Assembly (NCBI GenBank): GCA_964400675.1
Contig: CAYNVO010000008.1
Span: 1-64,000, forward strand
Direction of reading: 5' to 3'
Length of the DNA: 64,000 bases
Source of the DNA: 9FT-COMBO-48-23 sp964400675
GTDB lineage: Bacteria > Chloroflexota > Dehalococcoidia > GIF9 > UBA5629
Part shown: positions 8,573-17,912 of the stretch, in pieces
Layout of the letters: each line of letters begins with the position of its first letter
Position numbering within the stretch: position 1 is the first letter of the stretch
Notes under the pieces: model-generated
What the model saw: the letters and a program-made list of their open reading frames with translations, nothing else
Told to the model about the DNA's origin: nothing
Databases searched by the model: none
Translations under genes and position numbers: made by a program

Positions 8573-9627
8573 CCCTTACAATTGTCAGTTTTATAGGCAT
8601 ATTAATATTACTTGTCTTCGCCCACGAGTTTGGCCATTTTATCACAGCTAAACTCTCCCGAGTAAAGGTGGAGGAATTTGGCATCGGTTTCCCACCCAGG
8701 ATTGTCAGTTTCAAGCGAGGCGAGACAACGTATTCGCTAAACGCCATACCCCTCGGTGGCTTTACCAAAATGCTGGGGGAAGAAGACCCAACGCTGCCCG
8801 GTAGCCTGGCCAGCAAGAGCATCCCCATACGAGTCCTCGTTCTTAGCGCTGGCTCTTTGATGAATATTCTGCTCCCCATATTGCTGTTTTCAATCAGTTT
8901 TATGATTCCCCATGACATGCTCTCAGAAAAGGTACAGGTGGAAGAAGTGGCCTCAGGCTCTCCAGCTCAGATTGCTGGTATTGAGCCGGGAGATACAATC
9001 CTGGCAATAAACGACCGCACGATTAATAACCGTGGAGACGTTGGCTATATAATCCAGCTCAATCTCGGCTCAGAGGTACATTTCTTGCTTGATAGAGGCG
9101 AACTCGGTCAACAGGAAGTAACTCTAAAGCCAAGGTGGAATCCGCCAGAAGGGCAGGGAGCCACCGGTATCTCCATCGTCGGAGTAGACAGCACCATAAT
9201 CCGTGAATCCTATCCCATCTGGAAAGCAGTGCCTTCGAGCGTAACTCACTGCTGGGAAATCCTTGTCTTATTCAAAAATGAAGTAGTAGGCTGGTTCATC
9301 AGAGGAGCAGCGCCTCAACTAACCGGCCCAATAGGTATTGCTACACTGACCGGCGAGATGGCTAAAGCTGGCCTGAGTCCCCTTCTCGAATTTGCCGCTC
9401 TAATCAGCATAAACTTAGCCATAATTAACCTGCTCCCCTTCCCTGGTCTCGATGGGGGCAGACTCATCTTTGTAGCTTTAGAATGGGTCAGGAGAGGAAA
9501 AAGGATTTCACCAAAAAAGGAGGGGCTTGTCCACCTGATCGGTTTTATAGTGCTGATACTTTTAATTATGGTAATAAGTTACTATGACATCGCAAACATT
9601 ATTCATGGAGAAAACGTGTTCCCTTGA
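8557..9627 (+). CDS. rseP: RseP/RIP-type intramembrane zinc metalloprotease
   Basis: Site-2 protease that cuts transmembrane segments of regulatory proteins and signal-peptide remnants. The zinc motif HEFGH is at residues 23-27 in the first membrane helix. A PDZ domain occupies about residues 125-200, with VASGSPAQIAGIEPGDTI. The third zinc ligand lies in NLLPFPGLDGG near residue 295. Length 356 is typical. It overlaps the dxr end by 16 bases and the ispG start by 4. No anti-sigma gene is adjacent, so the substrate is unknown. Confidence 0.95.
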   Translation: MFETIALTIVSFIGILILLVFAHEFGHFITAKLSRVKVEEFGIGFPPRIVSFKRGETTYSLNAIPLGGFTKMLGEEDPTLPGSLASKSIPIRVLVLSAGSLMNILLPILLFSISFMIPHDMLSEKVQVEEVASGSPAQIAGIEPGDTILAINDRTINNRGDVGYIIQLNLGSEVHFLLDRGELGQQEVTLKPRWNPPEGQGATGISIVGVDSTIIRESYPIWKAVPSSVTHCWEILVLFKNEVVGWFIRGAAPQLTGPIGIATLTGEMAKAGLSPLLEFAALISINLAIINLLPFPGLDGGRLIFVALEWVRRGKRISPKKEGLVHLIGFIVLILLIMVISYYDIANIIHGENVFP

Positions 9628-10676
9628 TAATCCGAAGACGCTCCAAATCCATAAAAGTTGGAACAGCAACCATAGGCGGCGATGCGCCTATTGTAGTTCA
9701 GTCCATGACCAAAACCGATACCAGAGACATACGAGCTACCATAAATCAAATTAAGGAAATAACCGATTATGGTTGTGAGATAGTCCGAGTTGCTGTCCCC
9801 GACTCCGAAGCTGCACGAGCCATTACAACTATCAAAGAGAACATCTCCATTCCCATCATCGCCGACATTCATTTCGACTATCGACTTGCCCTTGAGGCTT
9901 TGAAATCCGGCGCCGACGGCCTGCGCCTGAACCCGGGTAATATCCGTGACCCTGAGCAAGTTGCCAGAGTAGTTCTGGCAGCCAGAGAAAGACAGACGCC
10001 AATCCGCATCGGCATCAATGCCGGAAGCTTGCCGCCATCTTCGAAACCATGCACATCTATATCCGAGCATATGGTTAATGCGGCGTTAGAGCAAATTGAA
10101 TTGCTGGAAAGTTTAGACTTCGATTTGATTAAAGTCTCGCTTAAAGCCTTCGACGTACCCACAACCATAGAAGCCTACAGAATGATAGCCTCAAAAACAT
10201 CGTACCCATTGCATTTAGGCATAACCGAGGCAGGACTTTTCAGAGCAGGTGCTGTCCGCAGCGCTGTGGGCATCGGTATACTCCTTTATGAAGGTATAGG
10301 TGACACCATTCGTGTATCCCTTAGTGCCCATCCCTGCGAGGAGGTGACCACCGCTTACGAAATTCTGAAAAGCCTTGACCTGCGCCAGCATGGTCCCATT
10401 TTGATAAGCTGCCCTTCTTGCGGTCGAGCTGAAGTCGATATCATCAGCCTTGCCGAATCGGTAGATAAAAACCTCAAAGAGATAAGCAAACCCATCAAGG
10501 TTGCCGTCATGGGCTGTATTGTCAATGGTCCAGGTGAAGCAAAAGACGCTGACGTTGGTATCGCTTGCGGCAAAGGCAAAGGTGCCATCTTCAAAAAAGG
10601 CAAAGTGGTGAGAACCGTGGCTGAAAAAGACTTCTTGGACGCACTGATGACAGAGGTAAAAAATCTTTTAACCTGA
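9624..10676 (+). CDS. ispG: 4-hydroxy-3-methylbut-2-enyl diphosphate synthase (GcpE)
   Basis: An iron-sulfur enzyme of the MEP pathway converting methylerythritol cyclodiphosphate to HMBPP. The N-terminal VQSMTKTDTRD, the TIM-barrel segment ADIHFDYRLAL and GLRLNPGNI are diagnostic. The C-terminal cluster-binding Cys residues appear in CPSCGR and GCIVNGPGEAKDADVG. Start TTG 9624 overlaps the rseP TGA in TTGA. The length of 350 residues is typical of the bacterial short form. Confidence 0.97.
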   Translation: MIIRRRSKSIKVGTATIGGDAPIVVQSMTKTDTRDIRATINQIKEITDYGCEIVRVAVPDSEAARAITTIKENISIPIIADIHFDYRLALEALKSGADGLRLNPGNIRDPEQVARVVLAARERQTPIRIGINAGSLPPSSKPCTSISEHMVNAALEQIELLESLDFDLIKVSLKAFDVPTTIEAYRMIASKTSYPLHLGITEAGLFRAGAVRSAVGIGILLYEGIGDTIRVSLSAHPCEEVTTAYEILKSLDLRQHGPILISCPSCGRAEVDIISLAESVDKNLKEISKPIKVAVMGCIVNGPGEAKDADVGIACGKGKGAIFKKGKVVRTVAEKDFLDALMTEVKNLLT

Positions 10677-10739
10677 CCTGAATGGCATACAGTCTAAGAC
10701 CATGATAGAAACACAAAGAAAACCCATAAGGAGAATCAA

Positions 10740-11021
10740 GTGGAATATCCCATAACTGTCGCTGTAAGCCATCAAGAGAAACTTTCCCGGCTGACTACTT
10801 TCTTCCGAACCTTTATGGTTATACCTCATTTTATTGCTCTCTGGGCTCTTGGCATAGCTGCCAGCGTTGTCATTTTTATCGCTTGGTGGGCCATTCTATT
10901 CACCAGCAGATATCCTGAATGGGCTTTTGACTTCATCGCTGGCTATGTTCGCTGGTACACTAGAGTAAGCGGCTATTATATGCTCCTGACTGACAAATAC
11001 CCACCCTTTAGTATAGAATAA
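10740..11021 (+). CDS. DUF4389 small membrane protein
   Basis: A 93-residue protein with the DUF4389 pattern: Y-P-I-T, RLTTFFRTFMVIPHFI, an AWWAILFTSRYPEWAFDF segment, RW-TRVSGYYMLLTDKYPPF at the end. Two hydrophobic stretches (about residues 25-55) suggest membrane helices. Many family members have two such repeats; this one has a single unit. The start is GTG 10740 with AAGGAGA upstream. Its function is not known. It lies between ispG and proS and is probably co-transcribed. Confidence 0.8.
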   Translation: MEYPITVAVSHQEKLSRLTTFFRTFMVIPHFIALWALGIAASVVIFIAWWAILFTSRYPEWAFDFIAGYVRWYTRVSGYYMLLTDKYPPFSIE

Positions 11022-11070
11022 ACAGCAATATTAACCCCCCTGATAAAAAACGGGTTTAAAGGATGAAAAC

Positions 11071-12783
11071 ATGCGATTCTCCAGGCTTTTCGGCAAGACA
11101 CTGAAAGAAATACCATCAGAAGCTGATACTTTAAGCCATCAGCTGTTGATTAGAACCGGGATGATTCAGCAGCTAGCTGCCGGTGTCTATTCTTATCTAC
11201 CACTCGGCTGGCGTGTGCTCAGGAAAATCGAGCAAATAATCAGAGAGGAAATGGACAGAGCCGGCGGGCAGGAATTGATGTTGCCTACACTTCAACCCTT
11301 CGAGCTATGGCAGGAAACAGGAAGATATCCCTCTTTCGGCAAAACACTGTTCACCGTTACTGACCGACGGGAGCACACGTTGGTCTTAGGCCCTACTCAC
11401 GAAGAGATTATAACCGACCTTGTTCGACGCTATGTGCAAAGCTACCGCGACATGCCCCTTCTACTCTACCAAATCCAGAATAAATTCCGCGATGAGCCTA
11501 GACCTCGGGGCGGTTTACTACGTGTCCGTGAGTTCATAATGAAAGACCTCTACAGCTTTCATACCGACGAGGCAGACTTGGACCGCTGCTATCAGGTAAT
11601 GATACAAGCCTACAAGAATGTTTACTCCCGTTGCGGCTTACCATCAGTGATTGTAGAGGCTGACAGCGGCGCCATAGGTGGCAAAGAGTCCCACGAGTTC
11701 ATGCTCGTCACTGAGACCGGTGAGGATGAAATCATCTACTGCTCAAACTGCGGCTATGCTGCAAATATAGAAAAGGCTCGTAGCGTCAAACCACAACCGG
11801 AGACGAAAACCCCCTTGCCAGTTGAGGAAATATCAACACCAAATATAAAAACTATCGAGGAGGTAGCTAATTTCGTTGGCGTGACAGCAAGCCAAACTCT
11901 AAAAGCTGTCTTTTATTCAGCCGATGACGATATCGTCTTTGTAGTTATTAGAGGGGACATCGACGTCAACGAGACAAAACTCAAGAATTTACTGAAATGC
12001 TCAGAGCTGCACCTGGCTACGGAAGCTGAAACTAAGGCAGCCGGATTAGTAGCCGGCTCAGCTTCGCCAATCGGCATAAAAGGAATTAAAATCGTAGCCG
12101 ATGACTCAATAAACTCAGGGGCAAATTTCGTTGCTGGAGCCAATAAGCCAGACACCCACCTTAAAAACGTGAACTACCCTCGTGATTTCAAAATTGACCT
12201 CATAGCTGATATCGCCATAGCTCACCCCGGAGATGGTTGCCCGCAATGCAACGGCAAACTCCAGTCCAGCCATGGAATCGAGGTGGGCCACGTCTTCAAA
12301 CTGGGTATTTTCTACAGCGAGAAGATGGGAGCCTCTTTCCTTGACCAGAACGGCGTATCACACCCAATCATTATGGGCACCTACGGCATCGGGTTAGGCA
12401 GACTGCTGGCAGCGGCAGTGGAGCAAAATCACGACGATAAAGGCATCATCTGGCCGGCAGCAATTGCTCCTTACCATGTCTACCTCTGTCCGCTTCGTTT
12501 AGAAAATCCTGACATTGCTGAAACCGCCGAGAAACTCTATCAAGATTTAACCAGTGAAAAAGTAGAAGTACTCTTCGATGACCGGAATGATTCCCCGGGG
12601 GTTAAATTTAATGATGCTGACCTTCTAGGTATACCCCTCCGCTTAACCATAAGCCCTCGCACACTGGAAAGCCAGAGCATAGAGGTGAAATGGCGCCAGG
12701 AAAAGCAAACCCAGCTGTTACCCCTCAAAGGAATAACCAACGAGATAAAAATATTAGTTCAAGAAGCCACGCAGAGCCGTTGA
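11071..12783 (+). CDS. proS: Prolyl-tRNA synthetase (bacterial type, with editing domain)
   Basis: Class II synthetase charging tRNA-Pro. It begins with RFSRLFGKTLKEIPSEA, the usual bacterial N-terminus. Motif 2 (NKFRDEPRPRGGLLRVREF) and motif 3 (GTYGIGLGRLLAA) are clear. Between them, about residues 230-385, lies the YbaK-like insertion domain that deacylates mischarged Ala-tRNA-Pro. An anticodon-binding domain ends the 570-residue protein. A zinc-ribbon-like CSNCG and CPQCNG pair brackets the insertion. The last bases of the gene overlap the promoter of the cobalamin riboswitch. Confidence 0.96.
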   Translation: MRFSRLFGKTLKEIPSEADTLSHQLLIRTGMIQQLAAGVYSYLPLGWRVLRKIEQIIREEMDRAGGQELMLPTLQPFELWQETGRYPSFGKTLFTVTDRREHTLVLGPTHEEIITDLVRRYVQSYRDMPLLLYQIQNKFRDEPRPRGGLLRVREFIMKDLYSFHTDEADLDRCYQVMIQAYKNVYSRCGLPSVIVEADSGAIGGKESHEFMLVTETGEDEIIYCSNCGYAANIEKARSVKPQPETKTPLPVEEISTPNIKTIEEVANFVGVTASQTLKAVFYSADDDIVFVVIRGDIDVNETKLKNLLKCSELHLATEAETKAAGLVAGSASPIGIKGIKIVADDSINSGANFVAGANKPDTHLKNVNYPRDFKIDLIADIAIAHPGDGCPQCNGKLQSSHGIEVGHVFKLGIFYSEKMGASFLDQNGVSHPIIMGTYGIGLGRLLAAAVEQNHDDKGIIWPAAIAPYHVYLCPLRLENPDIAETAEKLYQDLTSEKVEVLFDDRNDSPGVKFNDADLLGIPLRLTISPRTLESQSIEVKWRQEKQTQLLPLKGITNEIKILVQEATQSR

Positions 12784-12809
12784 CATTCTCTCTGATTATT
12801 TGATAGCAT
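12780..12809 (+). promoter_or_regulatory. Candidate promoter of the riboswitch-btuF unit
   Basis: A perfect TTGACA at 12780-12785 overlaps the proS stop codon. TAGCAT at 12804-12809 follows after 18 bp. Transcription would begin just before the riboswitch. Confidence 0.5.
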
Positions 12810-12827
12810 ATCATCAAACTGAATAGG

Positions 12828-12965
12828 ATAGCTAAGGTGCCCTCGGGTGACCGGGGGCTTAATTGGAGTGCAAGCCGGTGTAATCCCGGCACAGTCCCGC
12901 CTACTGTAAAAGTCAGAACGCCGACCTTCTAGCCTAATCTGCTTCCGCGGAGTAAGGGAGCGGGG
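12828..12965 (+). ncRNA. Cobalamin (B12) riboswitch
   Basis: The element contains the B12-box sequence GCCGGTGTAATCCCGGC, followed by CAGTCCCGCCTACTGTAA, and the upstream GGTGCC and GGGGGCTTAAT segments of the cobalamin class. A terminator hairpin lies 26 bp downstream, before the BtuF-like gene. The architecture suggests premature transcription termination when adenosylcobalamin is bound. Confidence 0.9.
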
Positions 12966-12990
12966 TTTATTTTTTATTCGATAAAGAATC

Positions 12991-13020
12991 CCCCTTGCCC
13001 ACGCAAGCAAGGGGTTTTTT
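12991..13020 (+). terminator. Intrinsic terminator of the cobalamin riboswitch
   Basis: An 8-bp stem (12991-12998 with 13007-13014), 8-nt loop and six Ts at 13015-13020. It stands between the aptamer and the ribosome site AAGGAGG of the next gene, so it is the likely expression platform. Confidence 0.88.
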
Positions 13021-13041
13021 ATTAGCCAAAAGGAGGTAGGA

Positions 13042-14046
13042 ATGAAAAGTTACATCGTATGTTTTTTAGCTTTGGTCGGATTAGTTTTCTTATTTTCTTG
13101 TGCTTGTCCACCACCACCCACAGAAAGTTTGCCTCCCCCCACACCAACCGAGACAGAACCTCCGGAAGAGGCTAAACCAGAGGCAGAAGAAATACCAGAC
13201 TTCCCGTTAACCGTTACAGACGACCTGGGAAGAAAAGTAAAAATCGATAAGCTACCGCAGCGAATCGTCTCGCTTGCTCCAAGCAATACTGAGATAATTT
13301 ACGCCTTGGGACTTGAAGATAAAATTGTAGGCACTACCGACTATTGTGACTACCCCGAGGCAGCCAAATCCAAGCCACGGATATCCGGATACACTGCGCC
13401 CAACCTGGAAAAGGTGGTTTCGGTCCAGCCAGACCTCATTATCGCCGAAGCAATCCATGAGAAAACGGTGCTTCCTGCCCTGGAAAAACTGGGGCTTACT
13501 GTAATAGTTACATCAGCAACATCGATAGACACTGTGCTGTATGACATCACTCTTATAGGACAAATTAACGGCAAGAGCAGGGCAGCAGCTAATTTGGTTG
13601 CTAATTTAACCCGAAGAATAGAATCAGTGACCTCAAAAACAGCAGGTCTAACCACAGAGCAACGGGTTAGAGCCCTGCATGTCGTGTGGCATGATCCAAT
13701 CTGGACAATGGGAGGCAAAACATTCACCAATGACCTCATCTGGAAAGCCGGAGGCATCAACATCTTCGCTGATGACTTCGAGAAATCACGAGTTGTCTCC
13801 CTGGAGGCAGTGATTGCTAAGAACCCACAAGTAATCATTGTCAGCGGCATGGGTACCACCGGTGACCTCATATACAACTCCATAACAAGAGAGCAGAGAC
13901 TCCAGAGCGTCGACGCAGTAATGAACAACCATGTCTACAAAATAAGCGATGCCAATATCATTGAGCGCCCTGGACCGAGAATAGTAGACGGCCTTGAGGA
14001 GGTGGCAAAACTGATTCACCCTGAAATATTCGGCACATCTAGATGA
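13042..14046 (+). CDS. BtuF-like cobalamin ABC-transporter substrate-binding lipoprotein
   Basis: A periplasmic-binding-protein-fold lipoprotein. The signal peptide ends in a lipobox L-F-S-C at residues 17-20, and a Pro/Glu/Thr-rich linker runs to about residue 55. The mature domain starts FPLTVTDDLGRKVKIDKLPQRIVSLAPSNTEIIYALG, typical of the BtuF/FhuD/FepB family. The upstream cobalamin riboswitch makes a corrinoid the likely ligand. No permease (BtuC) or ATPase (BtuD) gene follows; the next gene is a surface protein. AAGGAGG precedes the ATG. Lipoprotein and family are firm; ligand is inferred from the riboswitch. Confidence 0.85.
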   Translation: MKSYIVCFLALVGLVFLFSCACPPPPTESLPPPTPTETEPPEEAKPEAEEIPDFPLTVTDDLGRKVKIDKLPQRIVSLAPSNTEIIYALGLEDKIVGTTDYCDYPEAAKSKPRISGYTAPNLEKVVSVQPDLIIAEAIHEKTVLPALEKLGLTVIVTSATSIDTVLYDITLIGQINGKSRAAANLVANLTRRIESVTSKTAGLTTEQRVRALHVVWHDPIWTMGGKTFTNDLIWKAGGINIFADDFEKSRVVSLEAVIAKNPQVIIVSGMGTTGDLIYNSITREQRLQSVDAVMNNHVYKISDANIIERPGPRIVDGLEEVAKLIHPEIFGTSR

Positions 14047-14092
14047 AACTATACATTGGTTAATAAATAGGGATTTAAAACCAGGAGGCAAC

Positions 14093-17000
14093 ATGAAAAT
14101 AAAACGAGGCTTCGTCATTCGTCTTTTGCTTACGTCCACAATTGTAACAAGCATGGCATTTTCCACCAATCCGGCTGGAGCCTCGGCAGAATCAAATGCC
14201 TTGAAGTGGGCACAGATATATACGCCAGGCGCAGTACCCGATATAAATGACATAGTTACCCCTTGCGAGGTCAACCAGATTGCCCTCGGTCCAGATGGCA
14301 AGACCTTCTACGCAGTGGATATTCCCCATGCGAACAACATTACAGGCAGCAAGGCTCTATATAAGTCAACTGACAGCGGTATATCATGGAGCGACAGGTT
14401 CAGCCAATATCTCTACCAGGCAATGACACCAGCCGAGCGAGTTAACTTCCGTGTATGGTCTGTGGCTATAGCCACAGACGATGCTAATTTCGTGGCGGTA
14501 GTCACAAATGGTAGCACCAGTAACCTGCCACGAAATGTCTGGCTGTCGAATGATGGTGGCTCCAACTGGCAAAACACTAATTGCCCTGCATCTGACAATA
14601 TCAGCACAATCGGCGTCTCTATGAATTATGATAGCCGTGATATTGCTGTCGGTACCAGAACCGGTGGCGGTGGTGGCAACATCTGGATATTAAAATCAGC
14701 TGGCCCTGGCAACAACTGGTTACCTCAAGGCTTTGTCGGAGACATTATGGCGCTGGAATTCTCACCCAATTACAAAAGTGATCCCACTATAGCTGTCGTC
14801 TACTCTGATGCTTCTGGAAGTTACCTCAACTACGGCATTCACGACCTGGCTAACAACACCACTGATTGGACTACGATCTACGGTGGCTCTCCACCTGAAG
14901 TTACTACTGGAAATGCTGGCACTTCACCCAGAGCGAATCAGATTATAACCGCTGATCTAGAGTTAACCAGTGATTTTTTAGGTCAAGCCCCGGTATTACG
15001 CCGCTGCTACATCAGCATCGACGCCCCAACACCCACCTCAGGCATCTATCGTTTCGATAATACCGTCAGCTACTGGCTAATGCCGACAACGGCAACCAGG
15101 AGAATTTCAAGCATTGCATACCACGGTACCTATACCTCAGGCAAATTGCTAGCTGGTGAGGTTCTCGGCAACCCATGCTCAGCTACAGTGATGACCTGGT
15201 TCACCGATTCACCCACCACCTGCCCCATCCCCTGTTGGTATCCAGCCATGAAGCTACCAACCGGAGCCGCCGGCATTGATAATTGCGCCGGCTCAGGATA
15301 CGGTAACGCTCAAGTTGCCTGGTCGCCCGATGGTTCGACTGCCTATGTTGGCACAGCTAGCAGTACAGACTTGGTAGCAGGCGTCAATTGGCCAATCCCT
15401 TATCTAAGCGGCGAAGACCTTGACGAATCTGCGTTCTCGCTAAGTCGCAACAACGGTGAGACTTGGAACCAGCTTGCCTTGATTGACACGAGAATCAGCC
15501 AGTTTATCGACATCGCTCCAGCCCCAGATTGTACAACTGTCTACCTAGCTTCGGTCTCCGACAATATCAGCTGTTCTGGATTCGACAGTGTCTGGCGCAG
15601 CCAGAGTTCACCCATCGGCTCGAACTGGGAACGGGTCCTATGTCAGACTACCACCGACCAAGATTGTGCTACAGGTCAAACAGACATTGCTATTCTCAGA
15701 CTGGCAGGCGATAGCGCTGATGGGCAAGTTGTTTTCTGGGCAGTTGTAGGGACACGAAAGGTAATGTGGTCACCAGATTTCGGCGATTACTGGGCTGACA
15801 TAAATCCAGGTCTTACATCTCAAGATATGGCTGCCGAAGACAGTGAAACACTATATATTCTCAGCAGCGATGACCATGTGCAAAAGTTTACCTCTAGTGG
15901 AGCAGGTTGGGTATGTCAAGCTATCACTTCAACCGGACTCGTTTCGGGGTACAGCATCGCTACCGCCTATACCGGATTGACACCAGACAATGATAAGGGG
16001 TATATCATTGTTGGTGGTACAGGAACCGGTCTGTATGATGTAGCTTACTCAACAGATGGTGGCACTACCTTCACACCTATCACCACACAGCTACCCACCC
16101 GTGACAACACTATGGTAGTCGCTCATTCTGGCTATAAAAGCAACGGCGAGGTCTTCGCAATCAACTCGGGGGGGATGTATGAATGGTCAATCTACTATGG
16201 TGGAGCTACCTGGTCCTGGCCTCTTCCCGAAATAGGCAGGTGGTCAACACAGTGGGGAGGACCAACCTGGCCAACCCCAGTCACCGGACTAACCATATCG
16301 AGAAACGGCAGCTTCTACCTCTCTGATGCCTGGGGCGCATATGTAAGGTGGGCATGGGCTGGTGCAGGTCTTGACCCCACTGTTAGCTTCGGTACAAATC
16401 CCACTACAAGACTTAGAATTTGCGGTGGCTTGATAACTGGTGACCCGATAACAGTCTGGCTTATCGACCAACACCCCTATAATCCCCCGCAAGGAGGTGC
16501 CTGGCGCTATGTGGACACTCTAGCCTGGAATGGCCCCATTCCCACCTCACCAATAAGCGATGCCACAGTGCCGTATGACCCTGTGAGTGGCAGAGCTGGT
16601 GAGATAAATCTCACATGGCAATCAGCATCATTGTCAAGAGGTTATCAAATCCAGATAGCCAAGGACGAAGACTTTACTTTAGAGGTAGCCAACATTGGTG
16701 AAGGCTGGCTTGGCCCCTTTTACACCCCACCTGATTTGGATGCTCCAGCCTTGATTATACCACCTGGTGGGGGCACAATAACTGACGTTAATGGAAATAC
16801 ATGGGCAGTGCCCCCTCTCGAAGCTAATCACTCCTATTATTGGAGAGTCATCGTCAGAGATGTAGCTACAGGCGACTCTATCCAAAGCCCCTGGTCATGG
16901 CGAGAAATCTTCACCGTTGAGACGGGCCTACCAGTAACCACCCCTTACTACGGTCCGCAGTTGCTGTCACCAGCTAATGGTTGCCTTGGCTGCCCAACCG

Positions 17001-17368
17001 ATTCGACATCATTCTCTTGGTCGCCATTCCAAGGAACACAAAAGTACAAATTCGTTCTAGCAAAGAATGCGGCGATGACGGATATCGTAGTCGAGACAGA
17101 GTCGTCCACCACCAGCTATGGCTACGCGGGTACACTAGACGACGACACCACCTATTTCTGGCGAATTATGGCAGTTGAACCGGTACCCAGCGAATGGAGC
17201 GCTACCTTTTGCTTCCAGACCATAGCCGCAACACCACCAATACCACAAGCACAACGAACAGCTAGTGTCTGGATATGGTTCATAATCGCTATTGGCATGA
17301 TACTAGATATTAGCTTGCTTATACTCGTTATTCGACGGCTTTCAAGACAGAACAACCAAGCCAGCTAA
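14093..17368 (+). CDS. Large surface protein with BNR/Asp-box repeats and C-terminal membrane anchor
   Basis: A 1091-residue exported protein. An N-terminal signal peptide (basic KIKRG, then hydrophobic, A-G-A-S-A) is followed by a beta-propeller-like region with at least five Asp-box motifs: KSTDSGISW, LSNDGGSNW, LSRNNGETW, SPDFGDYW and STDGGTTF. Two Ig/fibronectin-like modules follow, near residues 850-945 and 960-1045, with YYWRVIV and YFWRIMA strands. One membrane helix near residue 1060 (VWIWFIIAIGMILDISLLILV) and a short basic tail end the protein. Asp-box propellers occur in sialidases, but no sialidase catalytic residues were identified. Dehalococcoides has a BNR-repeat protein proposed as its S-layer protein, so a cell-envelope structural role is a reasonable inference. 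Confidence 0.75.
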   Translation: MKIKRGFVIRLLLTSTIVTSMAFSTNPAGASAESNALKWAQIYTPGAVPDINDIVTPCEVNQIALGPDGKTFYAVDIPHANNITGSKALYKSTDSGISWSDRFSQYLYQAMTPAERVNFRVWSVAIATDDANFVAVVTNGSTSNLPRNVWLSNDGGSNWQNTNCPASDNISTIGVSMNYDSRDIAVGTRTGGGGGNIWILKSAGPGNNWLPQGFVGDIMALEFSPNYKSDPTIAVVYSDASGSYLNYGIHDLANNTTDWTTIYGGSPPEVTTGNAGTSPRANQIITADLELTSDFLGQAPVLRRCYISIDAPTPTSGIYRFDNTVSYWLMPTTATRRISSIAYHGTYTSGKLLAGEVLGNPCSATVMTWFTDSPTTCPIPCWYPAMKLPTGAAGIDNCAGSGYGNAQVAWSPDGSTAYVGTASSTDLVAGVNWPIPYLSGEDLDESAFSLSRNNGETWNQLALIDTRISQFIDIAPAPDCTTVYLASVSDNISCSGFDSVWRSQSSPIGSNWERVLCQTTTDQDCATGQTDIAILRLAGDSADGQVVFWAVVGTRKVMWSPDFGDYWADINPGLTSQDMAAEDSETLYILSSDDHVQKFTSSGAGWVCQAITSTGLVSGYSIATAYTGLTPDNDKGYIIVGGTGTGLYDVAYSTDGGTTFTPITTQLPTRDNTMVVAHSGYKSNGEVFAINSGGMYEWSIYYGGATWSWPLPEIGRWSTQWGGPTWPTPVTGLTISRNGSFYLSDAWGAYVRWAWAGAGLDPTVSFGTNPTTRLRICGGLITGDPITVWLIDQHPYNPPQGGAWRYVDTLAWNGPIPTSPISDATVPYDPVSGRAGEINLTWQSASLSRGYQIQIAKDEDFTLEVANIGEGWLGPFYTPPDLDAPALIIPPGGGTITDVNGNTWAVPPLEANHSYYWRVIVRDVATGDSIQSPWSWREIFTVETGLPVTTPYYGPQLLSPANGCLGCPTDSTSFSWSPFQGTQKYKFVLAKNAAMTDIVVETESSTTSYGYAGTLDDDTTYFWRIMAVEPVPSEWSATFCFQTIAATPPIPQAQRTASVWIWFIIAIGMILDISLLILVIRRLSRQNNQAS

Positions 17369-17466
17369 GAAAAACGGCCTACAGATTACCGAAAGGGAAC
17401 CCAGTGAACAGATCTCTATCGATTCTGTACTAAAAGAGCGACTTCACCGGAGTACATAGAGGAGAA

Positions 17467-17727
17467 CTAAGACTCTTCTGGCTTAATACGCCGCTGAAAC
17501 CAGGCAGCGATGAATATCAAGACACCACCCATGATAATAGAGGCTAAAATCTTTACCACCTCTGGTATGTCCATAGTCAGGAAGAAGGTAAAGGTAAAAA
17601 CTCCTGCGATACAAGCAAGTATATAACTCACTAGATGAGCTTTCACAGGTTTTCTTGTGGCCGCTCGCCAAATCAACCAGCCGATAAAAGCTAAAGACCC
17701 AATAACAGCTACAGCCCCCATGCTCAC
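17467..17727 (-). CDS. Small three-helix membrane protein
   Basis: An 86-residue hydrophobic protein with about three membrane helices (near residues 4-20, 32-50 and 58-78) and a charged C-terminus (RRIKPEES). GTG 17727 is preferred as start because it overlaps the TGA of the preceding 57-residue gene in GTGA; ATG 17721 is an alternative. No family was recognised. It is the last of four genes on the reverse strand that begin with the repeat surface protein at 20266. Confidence 0.6.
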   Translation of the reverse strand: MSMGAVAVIGSLAFIGWLIWRAATRKPVKAHLVSYILACIAGVFTFTFFLTMDIPEVVKILASIIMGGVLIFIAAWFQRRIKPEES

Positions 17728-17897
17728 CAACCCCTCTCATCAAAATATTTTCCGAATAGAGCGAACATAGCCGTTGTCAGAGCTAAGCAAGCTAGCTTTC
17801 CTGGCTCAGAGAGATATTTAATATACTCCGCCGCCAGATAGCCAACTCCTGAAACACAAAGTAGAATTCCAAAACCATACAGAATGTAGATTCTCAT
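17724..17897 (-). CDS. Very small membrane protein (57 residues)
   Basis: The frame starts MRIYILYGFGILLCVSG and ends FDERGW at a TGA at 17724-17726. It has one or two hydrophobic segments (residues 3-24 and 36-50). Its stop overlaps the GTG start of the next gene by 4 bases and it begins 15 bases after the preceding gene ends, so it fits the operon. No family was recognised. Confidence 0.6.
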   Translation of the reverse strand: MRIYILYGFGILLCVSGVGYLAAEYIKYLSEPGKLACLALTTAMFALFGKYFDERGW

Positions 17898-17912
17898 AAT
17901 TTTAAAACCAAA

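Noticed and set aside
14093..17368. Secreted sialidase
   Set aside because: Asp-boxes are present, but no FRIP motif or catalytic Arg triad was seen, and the protein ends in a membrane anchor.
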